Source of the DNA: an uncultured Collinsella sp.
GTDB taxonomy: Bacteria; Actinomycetota; Coriobacteriia; Coriobacteriales; Coriobacteriaceae
DNA length: 64,000 nt
NCBI GenBank assembly: GCA_902493145.1
Contig: CABUOA010000001.1
Span: forward strand, 1 to 64,000
Reading direction: 5' to 3'
This document shows positions 24,647 through 33,489 of this stretch, piece after piece. The translations under genes were made by a program, and so were the position numbers. The stretch's first letter is position 1. Each line of letters opens with the position of its first letter. Under the pieces are notes generated by a model that saw nothing but the letters and a program-made list of their open reading frames with translations, ran no database searches and was not told where the DNA came from.

Positions 24647-24955
24647 TTGGCTACCCAGAAGATCCGCATTCGCCTCAAGGGCTATGATCACGAGGTCGTC
24701 GATCAGTCCGCGAAGCTCATCGTCGAGACCGCTCAGAAGACCGGCGCTCGCGTTTCCGGTCCTGTCCCCCTGCCCACCGAGCGCAACCTGTACACGGTTA
24801 TCCGCTCGCCGCACGTGAACAAGGACTCCCGTGAGCAGTTCGAGATGCGCACCCACAAGCGCCTCATCGACATCCTCGACCCCACCTCGGGCACCGTTGA
24901 TTCGCTCATGCGTCTCGACCTCCCCGCTGGCGTCGATATCGACATCAAGCTCTAA
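24647..24955 (+). CDS. rpsJ: 30S ribosomal protein S10
   Basis: 102-aa S10/NusE, also a part of the antitermination complex. KIRIRLKGYDHEVVD, PLPTERNLYTVIRSPH and the end LPAGVDIDIKL identify it. It starts at TTG 24647 after GGAGG. Normally the first gene of the S10 operon, it is here the last gene of the str operon and lies 14 kb away from rplC, with a terminator directly after it. Confidence 0.97.
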   Translation: MATQKIRIRLKGYDHEVVDQSAKLIVETAQKTGARVSGPVPLPTERNLYTVIRSPHVNKDSREQFEMRTHKRLIDILDPTSGTVDSLMRLDLPAGVDIDIKL

Positions 24956-24979
24956 GCGATATCGCTCATAGCTTAAAGG

Positions 24980-25016
24980 GCCCCGCTGCCGTTACGGTAG
25001 CGGGGCTCTTTTGTTT
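24980..25016 (+). terminator. intrinsic terminator of the str operon
   Basis: Stem GCCCCGCTGCCGT / ACGGTAGCGGGGC (24980-24992, 24994-25006; one mismatch), then TCTTTTGTTTT. Confidence 0.9.
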
Positions 25017-25072
25017 TGCATGATAGCCTTGGGGGACCGGGTAATGCTGTAGAGCGGGGGGGCTGTGGCGCC

Positions 25073-25849
25073 TTATTTACCCATGGGACGCAGCGATGCC
25101 TCCTCAAAATGGAAGGATCGCAGGCCGTCTTCCGTTTCGATACACGCGCGACCAAAGGCATCGACCGTTTGAAAGATGCCACGCGCCAGCTCGTCACCGG
25201 CAGGGGAACGGGCGATAACGTGCTCCCCAATCCAATTGAGATGAGCGACATAATCATCGTGGACGGGCGCGATCGGACCGGCGTCTTCTTCCATGGCGTT
25301 GAGCAGATCTGCCCATGTGCCTACGGCGTTTACGACGGTGTGATAGACCTCCTTGAGCAGCGCATCGACGGTGGGAACATTCTCGTTGAGGTCTGAGAGG
25401 CCGATTGCCGGCAGGCCGCCATCGGGAACCTCCGAGGGCACATAGTTCACATTGACGCCAATGCCGCAGACGGCAAAGGGCTTGCCCTCGGTGTCACGAG
25501 CCGCCTCGACCAAAATGCCGCCGAGCTTGCGTCCACGCGCGACCAGGTCGTTGGGCCATTTAAGGCGAATCTCGTTTGCAAGACCCTGCTTTTCGAGCGC
25601 CTCGAGCACCGCTAGGCCGCTGACGGCGGCAAGACCAGAGTACTTTGCAGGATTAACGCATGGACGCAGGACAATCGAGAGCAACAGGTTGCCGGCGGTT
25701 GAATCCCACTTGTGGCCGCGTCGGCCGCGTCCTGCCGTTTGCGCGCGGGCGGCAAGCCCCGTGCCGTGCGGCGCTCCCTGTTTTCCTGCTTCGAGCAGGT
25801 CATCGTTGGTCGATCCGGTTACGTCGACTATCGTTAATTGGGCATCCAT
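25073..25849 (-). CDS. birA: biotin-[acetyl-CoA-carboxylase] ligase
   Basis: Attaches biotin to the AccB carrier encoded in the adjacent operon. The 258-aa protein has the ligase signature STNDDLLEAGKQGAPHGTGL, AQTAGRGRRGHKW (biotinyl-AMP loop) and LKWPNDLV, then the C-terminal SH3-like domain. There is no N-terminal helix-turn-helix, so it is a monofunctional ligase and not a BirA repressor. ATG 25849 is chosen: AAGGAGG lies 11 nt upstream, and a longer frame from 25930 has no homology. Divergent from fabH, with the duplicated operator-like site between them. Confidence 0.93.
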   Translation of the reverse strand: MDAQLTIVDVTGSTNDDLLEAGKQGAPHGTGLAARAQTAGRGRRGHKWDSTAGNLLLSIVLRPCVNPAKYSGLAAVSGLAVLEALEKQGLANEIRLKWPNDLVARGRKLGGILVEAARDTEGKPFAVCGIGVNVNYVPSEVPDGGLPAIGLSDLNENVPTVDALLKEVYHTVVNAVGTWADLLNAMEEDAGPIAPVHDDYVAHLNWIGEHVIARSPAGDELARGIFQTVDAFGRACIETEDGLRSFHFEEASLRPMGK

Positions 25850-25942
25850 GGCGGCTGCTACCTCCTTAATGAATAAGTGAATGACGCAATGGTGTCGATA
25901 GATAGACACAATGTGAAGTCTTTGTCGCATTTGGACAATTTA

Positions 25943-26008
25943 ATGTTAACACGTCAACAAAGCGTAGATTGCGCTATCCTCTCTTGGTCGATGTAAACAC
26001 GTCAACAA
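25943..26008. promoter_or_regulatory. fab operon promoter with two direct-repeat operators
   Basis: The 18-bp string ATGTWAACACGTCAACAA occurs at 25943-25960 and 25991-26008, differing at one base, 48 bp apart. The first copy covers the expected -35 of a promoter with -10 TATCCT (25975-25980); the second lies just past the transcription start. Such a layout suits a repressor of fatty acid synthesis (FapR or FabT are known examples), but neither consensus is matched. Confidence 0.5.
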
Positions 26009-26025
26009 CTCAAAGGAGGTTAGTG

Positions 26026-26985
26026 ATGGGTTTCACGATTCTTGGAACAGGCTCGGCGCTTCCCAAGCGCAATGTTTCCAATGACGAGCTGTCCGAGTTC
26101 CTCGATACCTCGGATGAGTGGATTTTTACCCGCACAGGCATCAAGAGCCGTCATGTGTGCACCACCGAGTCACTCGACGACCTTGCCGTGGCAGCGAGCG
26201 AGCAAGCGCTCCAGACGTCCGGAATCGATGCGAGCCAGCTGGATCTGATCGTCTGCTCGACGACGACGGGTGACCACCTTGTTCCCGCTGAGGCGTGTGC
26301 CGTTGCTGAGCGACTAGGCGCGACGTGCCCTGCTTTCGATGTCTCGGCTGCCTGCGCCGGCTTCGTATTTGCGCTCGATGTCGCCGAGGGCTATACCGCC
26401 CGCGGTCGTGCCAAGCGCGTGCTGGTCGTTGCAGCCGAGCAGATGACGCGCGCGCTCGATTGGACCGACCGCGCCACCTGCGTGCTTTTTGGCGATGGTG
26501 CAGGCGCCGCAGTGATAGAGACTGGGGGAGACAACCCCCTTGCTGTTGAGCTTTCGACGGCGCCCGACGTCGAGACATTGCGCGTTCCCGGTCTGGTCGG
26601 CACCTCGCCGTTTAAGGCCTCCGCAGATAGCGAGAGCGTGCTGTCCATGAATGGCCGCCGCGTGTTCAAGTTCGGCGTCAACGCGATTTGCGACACGGTC
26701 CATAAGCTTGCGAGCGATGCGGGCATTTCGGTCGAGGACATCGACCATTTTGTATTCCATCAGGCTAACGAACGAATCCTGAGTCAGGCGGTCAAGCGCC
26801 TCGGTGTGCCAGACGAGCGCGTGGTTCGAACGCTATGCGAGACCGGCAACATTTCGAGCGCCTGCATTCCCTTTGCGCTTGACCGGCTGGCACGCACCGA
26901 CGCACTGAATACGGGCGACACCATCGCCCTCGTTGGATTTGGCGCCGGCCTGGATATAGGTGGCTATCTGCTTCGCTGGAAGTAG
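26026..26985 (+). CDS. fabH: beta-ketoacyl-ACP synthase III
   Basis: Starts fatty acid synthesis by condensing acetyl-CoA with malonyl-ACP. The 319-aa protein has the active Cys110 in SAACAGF, the His in FHQANERIL and the Asn in ETGNISSA. ATG 26026 is used because AAGGAGG lies 6 nt upstream; the longer frame starts inside the operator region. First gene of a ten-gene FAS II operon ordered like that of streptococci and lactobacilli. Confidence 0.96.
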   Translation: MGFTILGTGSALPKRNVSNDELSEFLDTSDEWIFTRTGIKSRHVCTTESLDDLAVAASEQALQTSGIDASQLDLIVCSTTTGDHLVPAEACAVAERLGATCPAFDVSAACAGFVFALDVAEGYTARGRAKRVLVVAAEQMTRALDWTDRATCVLFGDGAGAAVIETGGDNPLAVELSTAPDVETLRVPGLVGTSPFKASADSESVLSMNGRRVFKFGVNAICDTVHKLASDAGISVEDIDHFVFHQANERILSQAVKRLGVPDERVVRTLCETGNISSACIPFALDRLARTDALNTGDTIALVGFGAGLDIGGYLLRWK

Positions 26986-27037
26986 TTGCACATAGGAAAT
27001 GAAAACGCCCCTGGGGCACAAACAAAGGAGAATTACC

Positions 27038-27274
27038 ATGGCAGATCAGAAGACCTTCGAGCGCGTTTGCGACGTTATCCGCGAGACCGCCGGCCTTGAC
27101 GATGTCGAGATGAAGCCCGAGTCCACGCTCGAGGAGATTGGCCTCGACAGCCTGGGTACCGTCGAGATCCTCGTTGCCGTCGAGGACGAGTTTGGCATTG
27201 AACTCGATACCGAGGAGAACCCCAAGACGGTCGGCGAGTTCGTCGATACGGTCGAGGCGGCATTGGAGAAGTAG
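27038..27274 (+). CDS. acpP: acyl carrier protein
   Basis: Carrier of growing acyl chains, 78 aa. The phosphopantetheine site is the Ser in GLDSLGTVEILV; helix II and the acidic surface (EDEFGIELDTEE) are typical. Start ATG 27038 follows AAAGGAG; the in-frame ATG at 26999 has no ribosome site. Confidence 0.95.
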   Translation: MADQKTFERVCDVIRETAGLDDVEMKPESTLEEIGLDSLGTVEILVAVEDEFGIELDTEENPKTVGEFVDTVEAALEK

Positions 27275-27276
27275 TG

Positions 27277-28221
27277 ATGCTCAAGTCTCCTCTCTGCGAT
27301 CTGCTCGGCATCGAAAAGCCCGTGTTCCAGGGCGGCATGGCCTGGATTGCCGACGCCTCGCTGGCATCTGCCGTGTCCGAGGCAGGCGGCTTAGGCATTA
27401 TCGCGGCCATGAATGCCGACGCAAACTGGCTGCGCGATCAGATTCACGAGCTGCGCGCCAAGACGGATAAGCCCTTTGGCGTCAACGTAATGCTCATGAG
27501 CCCGTTTGCCGACGAGGTCGCGCGGGTCGTTATTGACGAGCGAGTGCCAGTCGTCGTGACGGGCGCCGGCAATCCCACCAAGTACATGAAGGCGTGGAGC
27601 GATGCGGGCATCAAAGTTATTCCCGTCGTGGCTTCGGTGGCACTGGCGCGTCTCGTGGCGCGTCGCGGAGCCACTGCCGTGGTTGCCGAGGGCACCGAAT
27701 CAGGCGGCCATATTGGCGAGACCTCGACGATGGCGCTTGTCCCGCAGGTTGTCGATGCGGTCGATATTCCCGTGGTTGCGGCTGGCGGTATCGCCGATGG
27801 CCGCGGTGTGGCGGCCGCCTTTATGCTCGGCGCCGCCGGCGTCCAGGTGGGAACACGCTTTCTGGTCGCAAACGAGTGCACCGTATCCGAACAGTACAAA
27901 GAGCTGGTGCTCAAGGCGGGCGACACGTCGACGCGCGCGACCGGTCGCTCGACGGGACATCCGGTTCGCGCCCTCAAGAGCCCCTTCACCAACGCGTATG
28001 CCAAGAACGAGGCGGCGGGCGCAAGCCCCGAGGAGCTCGGGGCCATGGGCACGGGTGCGCTTCGCAAGGCGGCAAAGGACGGTAATTACGAAGAGGGTTC
28101 GTATTTGTGCGGACAGATTGCCGGCATGGTTAATGAGCGCCAGAGCGCTCGCGAAATCGTCGACGATCTGGTCGATGGCGCCGAGCACGTCCTGAAGGGT
28201 GCGTCCGCATGGGTAGCGTAG
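27277..28221 (+). CDS. fabK: enoyl-ACP reductase II (FMN-dependent)
   Basis: Final reduction step of each elongation cycle. TIM-barrel flavoprotein of the nitronate monooxygenase superfamily, 314 aa: PVFQGGMAWIADASLASAVS, GVNVMLMSPF, EGTESGGHIGE and the FMN-phosphate segment PVVAAGGIADGRG with GAAGVQVGTRFL. Its place between acpP and fabD supports FabK. ATG 27277 is preferred over the overlapping GTG at 27274. It overlaps fabD by 13 bp. Confidence 0.93.
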   Translation: MLKSPLCDLLGIEKPVFQGGMAWIADASLASAVSEAGGLGIIAAMNADANWLRDQIHELRAKTDKPFGVNVMLMSPFADEVARVVIDERVPVVVTGAGNPTKYMKAWSDAGIKVIPVVASVALARLVARRGATAVVAEGTESGGHIGETSTMALVPQVVDAVDIPVVAAGGIADGRGVAAAFMLGAAGVQVGTRFLVANECTVSEQYKELVLKAGDTSTRATGRSTGHPVRALKSPFTNAYAKNEAAGASPEELGAMGTGALRKAAKDGNYEEGSYLCGQIAGMVNERQSAREIVDDLVDGAEHVLKGASAWVA

Positions 28222-29135
28222 CGTTTCTGTTTGCCGGCCAGGGTGCCCAGCATCCCGCGATGGGCGTCGACCTCATCGAAGCATCGCCGGCGGCTGCCGA
28301 GGTGTTCGCCATTGCCGACGAGGTGCGCCCGGGGACCAGCGAACAGTGCCGGAGCGCCTCCAAGGAGGAGCTCTCGCAGACCGAGAACACGCAGCCTTGC
28401 GTGTTCGTCCACGACTTGGCTGTCGCCGTCGCCCTGCGCGAGCGCGGCGTGGTGCCTGCCGCCTGTGCGGGATTCTCGCTGGGCGAGGTCGCTGCACTCA
28501 CCTTTGCGGGAGCATTCGATACGCGAGAGGGTTTTGAGCTCGTGTGTGAACGCGCGGCATTAATGGCCACGGCGGCCGAGCGTCACCCCGGCGGCATGCG
28601 CGCCGTCATCAAACTCGATGCGGCACAGGTCGAGGGCCTGGCAAAACAGGCAGGCGAGGACTGCTGGCCGGTCAACTACAACAGCCCCCAGCAGACGGTT
28701 GTGGCTGGAGCGCCCGATGCGTTGCAGACCCTCGACGCCCTGGTAAAAGAGGCTGGCGGTCGCGCCATGAAGGTCGCGGTGTCGGGTGCATTCCATAGCC
28801 CCTATATGGCCGAGGCGACCTGTGGCCTTGCTGCATATATCGAGGCCGGTCACGCGCCGTCCCCGTTGCTCATTCCTGTTATGGCAAACATGACGGCAGC
28901 GCCCTATCCGGCCGACCCGCAGGCGGCATCGGAGGTGCTGGCCAACCAGGTGAGTCATGCCGTGCGCTGGGTCGACACGCTGCATGCCCTGCAGGATCAA
29001 GGCATCGACACGTTTATTGAGGTCGGCCCTGGCAAAACGCTGTCGGGCTTGGTCAAGCGTACGCTGAGCGACGTTCGCGTGTATTCGTGCGAAACGGCCG
29101 AGCAGGTCGCAGCTATTGCCGACGAGCTCGCATAG
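28209..29135 (+). CDS. fabD: malonyl-CoA:ACP transacylase
   Basis: Transfers malonyl groups to ACP. 308 aa; the catalytic Ser is in GFSLGEVAAL, the His in VSGAFHSPYM, and the N-terminal FLFAGQGAQ and C-terminal EVGPGKTLSGL segments are typical. Overlap with fabK indicates translational coupling. Confidence 0.95.
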   Translation: MGSVAFLFAGQGAQHPAMGVDLIEASPAAAEVFAIADEVRPGTSEQCRSASKEELSQTENTQPCVFVHDLAVAVALRERGVVPAACAGFSLGEVAALTFAGAFDTREGFELVCERAALMATAAERHPGGMRAVIKLDAAQVEGLAKQAGEDCWPVNYNSPQQTVVAGAPDALQTLDALVKEAGGRAMKVAVSGAFHSPYMAEATCGLAAYIEAGHAPSPLLIPVMANMTAAPYPADPQAASEVLANQVSHAVRWVDTLHALQDQGIDTFIEVGPGKTLSGLVKRTLSDVRVYSCETAEQVAAIADELA

Positions 29136-29165
29136 TCCACAGAGCTGTAACCCGAAAGGAATGAC

Positions 29166-29939
29166 ATGGGCAACTTGAACAACGGCGCGCTCGAGCGCAA
29201 CGACTCACGTCGCGTGGCACTGGTCACGGGCGGCTCGCGGGGTATCGGCCGCGCTTGTGCCGTGGGCCTGGCGGAGGATGGCTACGATATCGCCGTCGTC
29301 TATGCCGGCAGCGTCGATGCGGCGCGCGAGACATGCGAAGCCTGTGAGGCGGCTGGCGCCACGGCGCGCGCATATCAATGTGACGTGGCCGACCCCGATG
29401 CCGTCAACGCGTGCGTGGAGACGGTCCTCAACGACTTTGGCTTCATTTGGGCGCTTGTCAACAACGCCGGCATCACGCGCGACGGCCTGTTCATGCGTAT
29501 GGGCGATGACGCCTTCGACCGCGTGCTCGACGTCAATCTCAAGGGCACGTTCAATATGACGCGCGCGCTCACCAAGACCTTTATGCGTCAGCGCGGCGGT
29601 TGCGTCATCAACATGAGCTCGGTCGTGGGCCTGATGGGCAATGCCGGGCAAGCCAACTACGCTGCCTCTAAGGCGGGCGTTATCGGCCTTACCAAGGCGG
29701 TGGCGCGCGAGCTTGCGCCCCGCGGCGTGAGGGTTAATGCGGTCGCTCCCGGGTTTGTCGAGACCGATATGACGGCAAAGCTCTCGGAGAAGGTGCGTGC
29801 GGCAACCGAGGAACAGATTCCCCTTAAGCGCATGGCGCGCCCCGAGGAAGTGGCCGGCGTGGTGCGCTTTTTGGCGAGTGATGCGGCTGCCTACATTACG
29901 GGTGAGGTCGTGCGCGTCGACGGCGGAATGGCGATGTAG
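29166..29939 (+). CDS. fabG: 3-oxoacyl-ACP reductase
   Basis: NADPH-dependent ketoreductase of the short-chain dehydrogenase family, 257 aa. It shows the cofactor loop TGGSRGIGRA, NNAGITRDGL, the catalytic Ser in NMSSVVG with YAASKAG (Tyr, Lys), and the C-terminal TGEVVRVDGGMAM. ATG 29166 follows GAAAGGA. About 15 residues precede the first strand, slightly longer than usual. Confidence 0.96.
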   Translation: MGNLNNGALERNDSRRVALVTGGSRGIGRACAVGLAEDGYDIAVVYAGSVDAARETCEACEAAGATARAYQCDVADPDAVNACVETVLNDFGFIWALVNNAGITRDGLFMRMGDDAFDRVLDVNLKGTFNMTRALTKTFMRQRGGCVINMSSVVGLMGNAGQANYAASKAGVIGLTKAVARELAPRGVRVNAVAPGFVETDMTAKLSEKVRAATEEQIPLKRMARPEEVAGVVRFLASDAAAYITGEVVRVDGGMAM

Positions 29940-29978
29940 AAACCAGGGCCGAAGAATGGCTTGGATGAGGAGAGCATG

Positions 29979-31226
29979 ATGGAACAGAGAGTTGCAATCA
30001 CCGGCATCGGTGCCGTGTCGCCGCTCGGCAACACCGCGCTTGCCACCTGGGCGGCCATGTGCGCCGGGACCTGTGGCATCGGCCCGATTACGCACTTCGA
30101 TACGGATGCGTTTGCCGTCAAGGTGGCGGCCGAGGTCAAGGGCTTTGACGGCAACGACTACTTTGGCAAGCATGACGCCAAGCACCTGGACCCCTGCGTT
30201 CAGTTTGCACTGGCGGCGTCTGACGAGGCCATGCACGATGCGGGCTTTGATGTCGAAGGCGCCATCGATCGCGAGCGCCTGGGCGTCTACGTGGGTTCAG
30301 GCGTGGGCGGCATGCAGACGCTTGTTGACAACGTCCATACGATTGCCGACCGTGGGCCCCGCCGCGCATCGCCTTACATGATTGCGATGATGATCCCCAA
30401 TATGGCTTCGGGCAATATCGCGATCCGCCACAAGGCAAAAGGCCCGACCCTGCCCGTCGTGACCGCGTGCGCGACCTCGGCTCATGCCGTGGGCGAGGCG
30501 TTCCGCGCCATCAAGCATGGCTATGCCGATGCGATTCTCGCCGGCGGTACCGAGGCCGCAATCATCCCCGATGCCGTTGCGGGCTTTACGTCCTGCCGTG
30601 CACTCACTACCAATCCCGATCCTGCGACGGCTTGTCGTCCGTTCGATGCGAATCGCGACGGCTTTGTGATGGGCGAGGGCGCCTGCGTGCTCGTGCTCGA
30701 GAGCATGGAACATGCGCAGGCGCGCGGTGTGCACATTTATGCCGAGGTCGTGGGCTACGGCAACACCGATGATGCCTATCACATCACGAGCCCCGATCCC
30801 GAGGCTGCCGGCATTGCCCGTGCGATATCGCTGGCGGTGGCCGAGGGCGACGTTAAGCCTTCCGAGGGCCTCTACATCAACGCTCACGGCACCTCGACTA
30901 AACTCAACGATTCGTCCGAGACGGCGGGCATTAAGCGTGCGCTCGGCGAGGACGCGGCACGCGCCGCGCACGTCTCGTCGACCAAGTCGATGACGGGGCA
31001 CATGATCGGTGCTACGGGTGCCATCGAGGTCATGGCCTGTGCCATGGCGCTCGAGCAGGGTGTGGTGCCCCCGACCATTAACTACCACACGCCCGATCCC
31101 GCCTGCGATCTTGATTACACGCCCAATCGCGCGGTTCGCGCCGACCTTACCTGGGCGCTTTCGACCAACCTGGGCTTTGGCGGGCACAACGCCGCCATCG
31201 CGCTGCGTAGATATGCAAGGAGCTAG
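29979..31226 (+). CDS. fabF: beta-ketoacyl-ACP synthase II
   Basis: Elongating condensing enzyme, 415 aa. The nucleophilic Cys is in TACATSAHAVGEAF; the two His residues lie in NAHGTST and TGHMIGATGA. RVAITGIGAVSPLG marks the N-terminus. ATG 29979 gives better spacing to GGAG than the ATG one codon upstream (29976). Confidence 0.95.
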   Translation: MEQRVAITGIGAVSPLGNTALATWAAMCAGTCGIGPITHFDTDAFAVKVAAEVKGFDGNDYFGKHDAKHLDPCVQFALAASDEAMHDAGFDVEGAIDRERLGVYVGSGVGGMQTLVDNVHTIADRGPRRASPYMIAMMIPNMASGNIAIRHKAKGPTLPVVTACATSAHAVGEAFRAIKHGYADAILAGGTEAAIIPDAVAGFTSCRALTTNPDPATACRPFDANRDGFVMGEGACVLVLESMEHAQARGVHIYAEVVGYGNTDDAYHITSPDPEAAGIARAISLAVAEGDVKPSEGLYINAHGTSTKLNDSSETAGIKRALGEDAARAAHVSSTKSMTGHMIGATGAIEVMACAMALEQGVVPPTINYHTPDPACDLDYTPNRAVRADLTWALSTNLGFGGHNAAIALRRYARS

Positions 31227-31229
31227 AGC

Positions 31230-31703
31230 ATGGATTCCAAAAGACTTGCCGAGATAGCCGATGTGATGGAGGACCGCGGCCTCACGCGCGTGCGTGTTGA
31301 GGAGCCCGATGGCACCGCGGTCGAGCTCGAGCGCGCGAGTGCGGCGCAGCCGGTTGCCGTGCCCATGCCCGTGCCGAGTGCCATGGCCGCTCAAGTTGCA
31401 GCTCCCACAGTCGCGCCTGCCGCACCGAAACCTGCCGCGCAGGCACCTGCCGCCGCGTCGGAGCCTAAGGGCACCGAGGTGACTGCTCCCATGGTCGGCG
31501 TTTTCTATGCTGCCCCGGCGCCGGGCGACGAGCCGTTTGTGCACGTGGGCTCCAAGGTCAAGGCCGGCGAGACCCTCTGCATCATCGAGGCCATGAAGGT
31601 TCTCAACGAGGTGACGGCGGAGGCGGATGGCGAGGTGCTCGAGATCTGCGTGGCCGACGGCGACCTCGTGGAGTTTGGCAGCTGCCTCATGAGGATCGGA
31701 TAG
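31230..31703 (+). CDS. accB: acetyl-CoA carboxylase biotin carboxyl carrier protein
   Basis: 157 aa. A short N-terminal domain is followed by an Ala/Pro linker (about 38-80) and the biotinyl domain, with the biotinylated Lys123 in EAMKVLNEV. It starts 3 bp after fabF. Confidence 0.96.
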   Translation: MDSKRLAEIADVMEDRGLTRVRVEEPDGTAVELERASAAQPVAVPMPVPSAMAAQVAAPTVAPAAPKPAAQAPAAASEPKGTEVTAPMVGVFYAAPAPGDEPFVHVGSKVKAGETLCIIEAMKVLNEVTAEADGEVLEICVADGDLVEFGSCLMRIG

Positions 31704-31712
31704 GTGATATCC

Positions 31713-32135
31713 ATGAACAAAGAAGAGCTCAAGAGGCTGTTGCCGCATCGCGAGCCGATGCTTTTGCTCGACGAAGCCGAGCTGGTGGGTGACGAGGCCC
31801 ACGGCAAGATCAAGATTACGGGCGACGAGTACTTTTTGCAGGGGCATTTTCCGGGAAACCCGGTCGTCCCCGGCGTGATTCAGTGCGAGATGCTCGCCCA
31901 GAACTGCTGCGTGCTGCTGATGGGCGATGAGGAGGCGCGCGGCGCGACGCCGTTCTACACGAGTCTGGACAAGGTGCGCTTTAAGCGTCCGGTGCGCCCG
32001 GGCGACACGGTGGACCTGGTGTGCTCCATCACGCGTGCGCGCGGGCCGTTCCGCTTTGCGACGGGTACTGCGAGCGTCAACGGTGAGGTGTGCTGCCGCG
32101 CCGATATGTCTTTTGCACTCATGCACGAAAGTTAA
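31713..32135 (+). CDS. fabZ: 3-hydroxyacyl-ACP dehydratase
   Basis: Hot-dog fold dehydratase, 140 aa, with the catalytic His in GHFPGNPVVPGV and the Glu in QCEMLAQ. PHREPMLLLD is the typical start. ATG 31713 is preferred; a GTG at 31704 overlaps the accB stop and adds three residues. Position between accB and accC is as in lactic acid bacteria. Confidence 0.94.
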   Translation: MNKEELKRLLPHREPMLLLDEAELVGDEAHGKIKITGDEYFLQGHFPGNPVVPGVIQCEMLAQNCCVLLMGDEEARGATPFYTSLDKVRFKRPVRPGDTVDLVCSITRARGPFRFATGTASVNGEVCCRADMSFALMHES

Positions 32136-32145
32136 GGAAGGCTTC

Positions 32146-33489
32146 ATGTTCGACAAAGTGCTCATCGCCAACCGCGGCGAAGTCGCGGTCCGTGTTATCC
32201 GCGCGTGCCGTGATATGGGCATCAAGACCGTCGCCGTCTACTCCACGGCCGATGCGGACGCACTGCACGTGCAGCTTGCCGACGAAGCGTATTGCATCGG
32301 CGGCCCGCGTCTTGCCGAGAGCTACCTCAACGACGATGCCGTGCTCACCTGTGCCGTAAAGTCGGGAGCTAAGGCAATTCATCCCGGCTATGGCTTTTTC
32401 TCCGAGAAGGCGAGCTTCGTGCGCGACTGCGACAAGTATGGCCTGGCGTTTGTCGGTCCTTCGGCCGAGGTGATCGACAGCATGGGCGACAAAGACGCCG
32501 CACGTCGAACGGCTGCCGCGGCGGGCGTGCCAATCGTGCCGGGCTGCGATTTGCTCAAAAGCCCCGAGGAGGCGACGGCCGAGGCCGAGCGCATTGGCTG
32601 CCCCGTGCTTATTAAGGCGCGTGCAGGTGGTGGCGGTCGCGGCATTCGCAAGGTCGAGCGCGTGGAAGATGCGGCAAAGGCGTTCATCGAGGCGCGTGCC
32701 GAGGGCGAGGCCGTTTTTGGCGACGGCGAGTGCTACATGGAGAAGTTCGTCGCGCCGGCGCACCACGTCGAGGTGCAGATTATGGCCGATAAGCAGGGAC
32801 ATGTGTTTTCGCTCGGCGAGCGCGAGTGCTCGGTGCAGCGCCGCAACCAAAAGTTGATCGAGGAGAGCCCCGCGCCGTGCCTCGACGGACACGACGACAT
32901 TCGCGCTTGCATGCACAAGGCGGCGCGTGACCTGGCTCGTGCCGTCGGCTACGAAGGAGCCGGTACCATCGAGTTCCTGTATTCGGACGACGGCAATTTC
33001 TACTTTATGGAAATGAACACACGCTTGCAGGTGGAGCATCCGGTTACGGAGTTTGTGACCGATACCGACCTGGTTAAGTGGCAGCTGCGCGTGGCTGCCG
33101 GCCAGCCTCTGCCCTTTGAGCAGGAGGACATGCCAGTCCGCAATCACGCCATGGAGTGCCGCATCAATGCCGAAACACCGGACTTCCTGCCGTCATGCGG
33201 AACGGTCACCGCGTTGCTTGTGCCGGGTGGTCCGCGCGTGCGCTGGGATTCGGCCATGTTTACCGGAGCGAACGTTCCGCCGTACTACGACTCCATGCTC
33301 GGCAAGCTCATCGTGTGTGCGCCCACGCGCGACGGCGCCATTCGCAAGATGCGCTCGGCCCTGGGCGAGCTCGTGATTGAGGGCGTGAGCGAAAACAGCG
33401 AGCTTCAGCTCGACGTGCTGGCAAATGACGAGTTCTTGTCGGGCATGTATCACACCGATCTGATGGGGCATCTCTATGCTGATGAATAG
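32146..33489 (+). CDS. accC: biotin carboxylase
   Basis: ATP-grasp subunit of acetyl-CoA carboxylase, 447 aa. VLIANRGEVAVRVIRA, the Gly loop KARAGGGGRGIRKV, FMEMNTRLQVEHPVTE and the C-terminal GKLIV segment are present. ATG 32146 follows AAGGAAGG. The last 14 bp overlap the accDA gene. Confidence 0.96.
   Translation: MFDKVLIANRGEVAVRVIRACRDMGIKTVAVYSTADADALHVQLADEAYCIGGPRLAESYLNDDAVLTCAVKSGAKAIHPGYGFFSEKASFVRDCDKYGLAFVGPSAEVIDSMGDKDAARRTAAAAGVPIVPGCDLLKSPEEATAEAERIGCPVLIKARAGGGGRGIRKVERVEDAAKAFIEARAEGEAVFGDGECYMEKFVAPAHHVEVQIMADKQGHVFSLGERECSVQRRNQKLIEESPAPCLDGHDDIRACMHKAARDLARAVGYEGAGTIEFLYSDDGNFYFMEMNTRLQVEHPVTEFVTDTDLVKWQLRVAAGQPLPFEQEDMPVRNHAMECRINAETPDFLPSCGTVTALLVPGGPRVRWDSAMFTGANVPPYYDSMLGKLIVCAPTRDGAIRKMRSALGELVIEGVSENSELQLDVLANDEFLSGMYHTDLMGHLYADE

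Noticed and set aside
22469..24856. 795-codon open frame antisense to fusA
   Set aside because: Same codon-bias artefact opposite a highly expressed gene.
30297..32225. 642-codon antisense frame opposite fabF, accB and fabZ
   Set aside because: Covers three confidently identified genes; translation is His/Arg/Ala-rich with no family.
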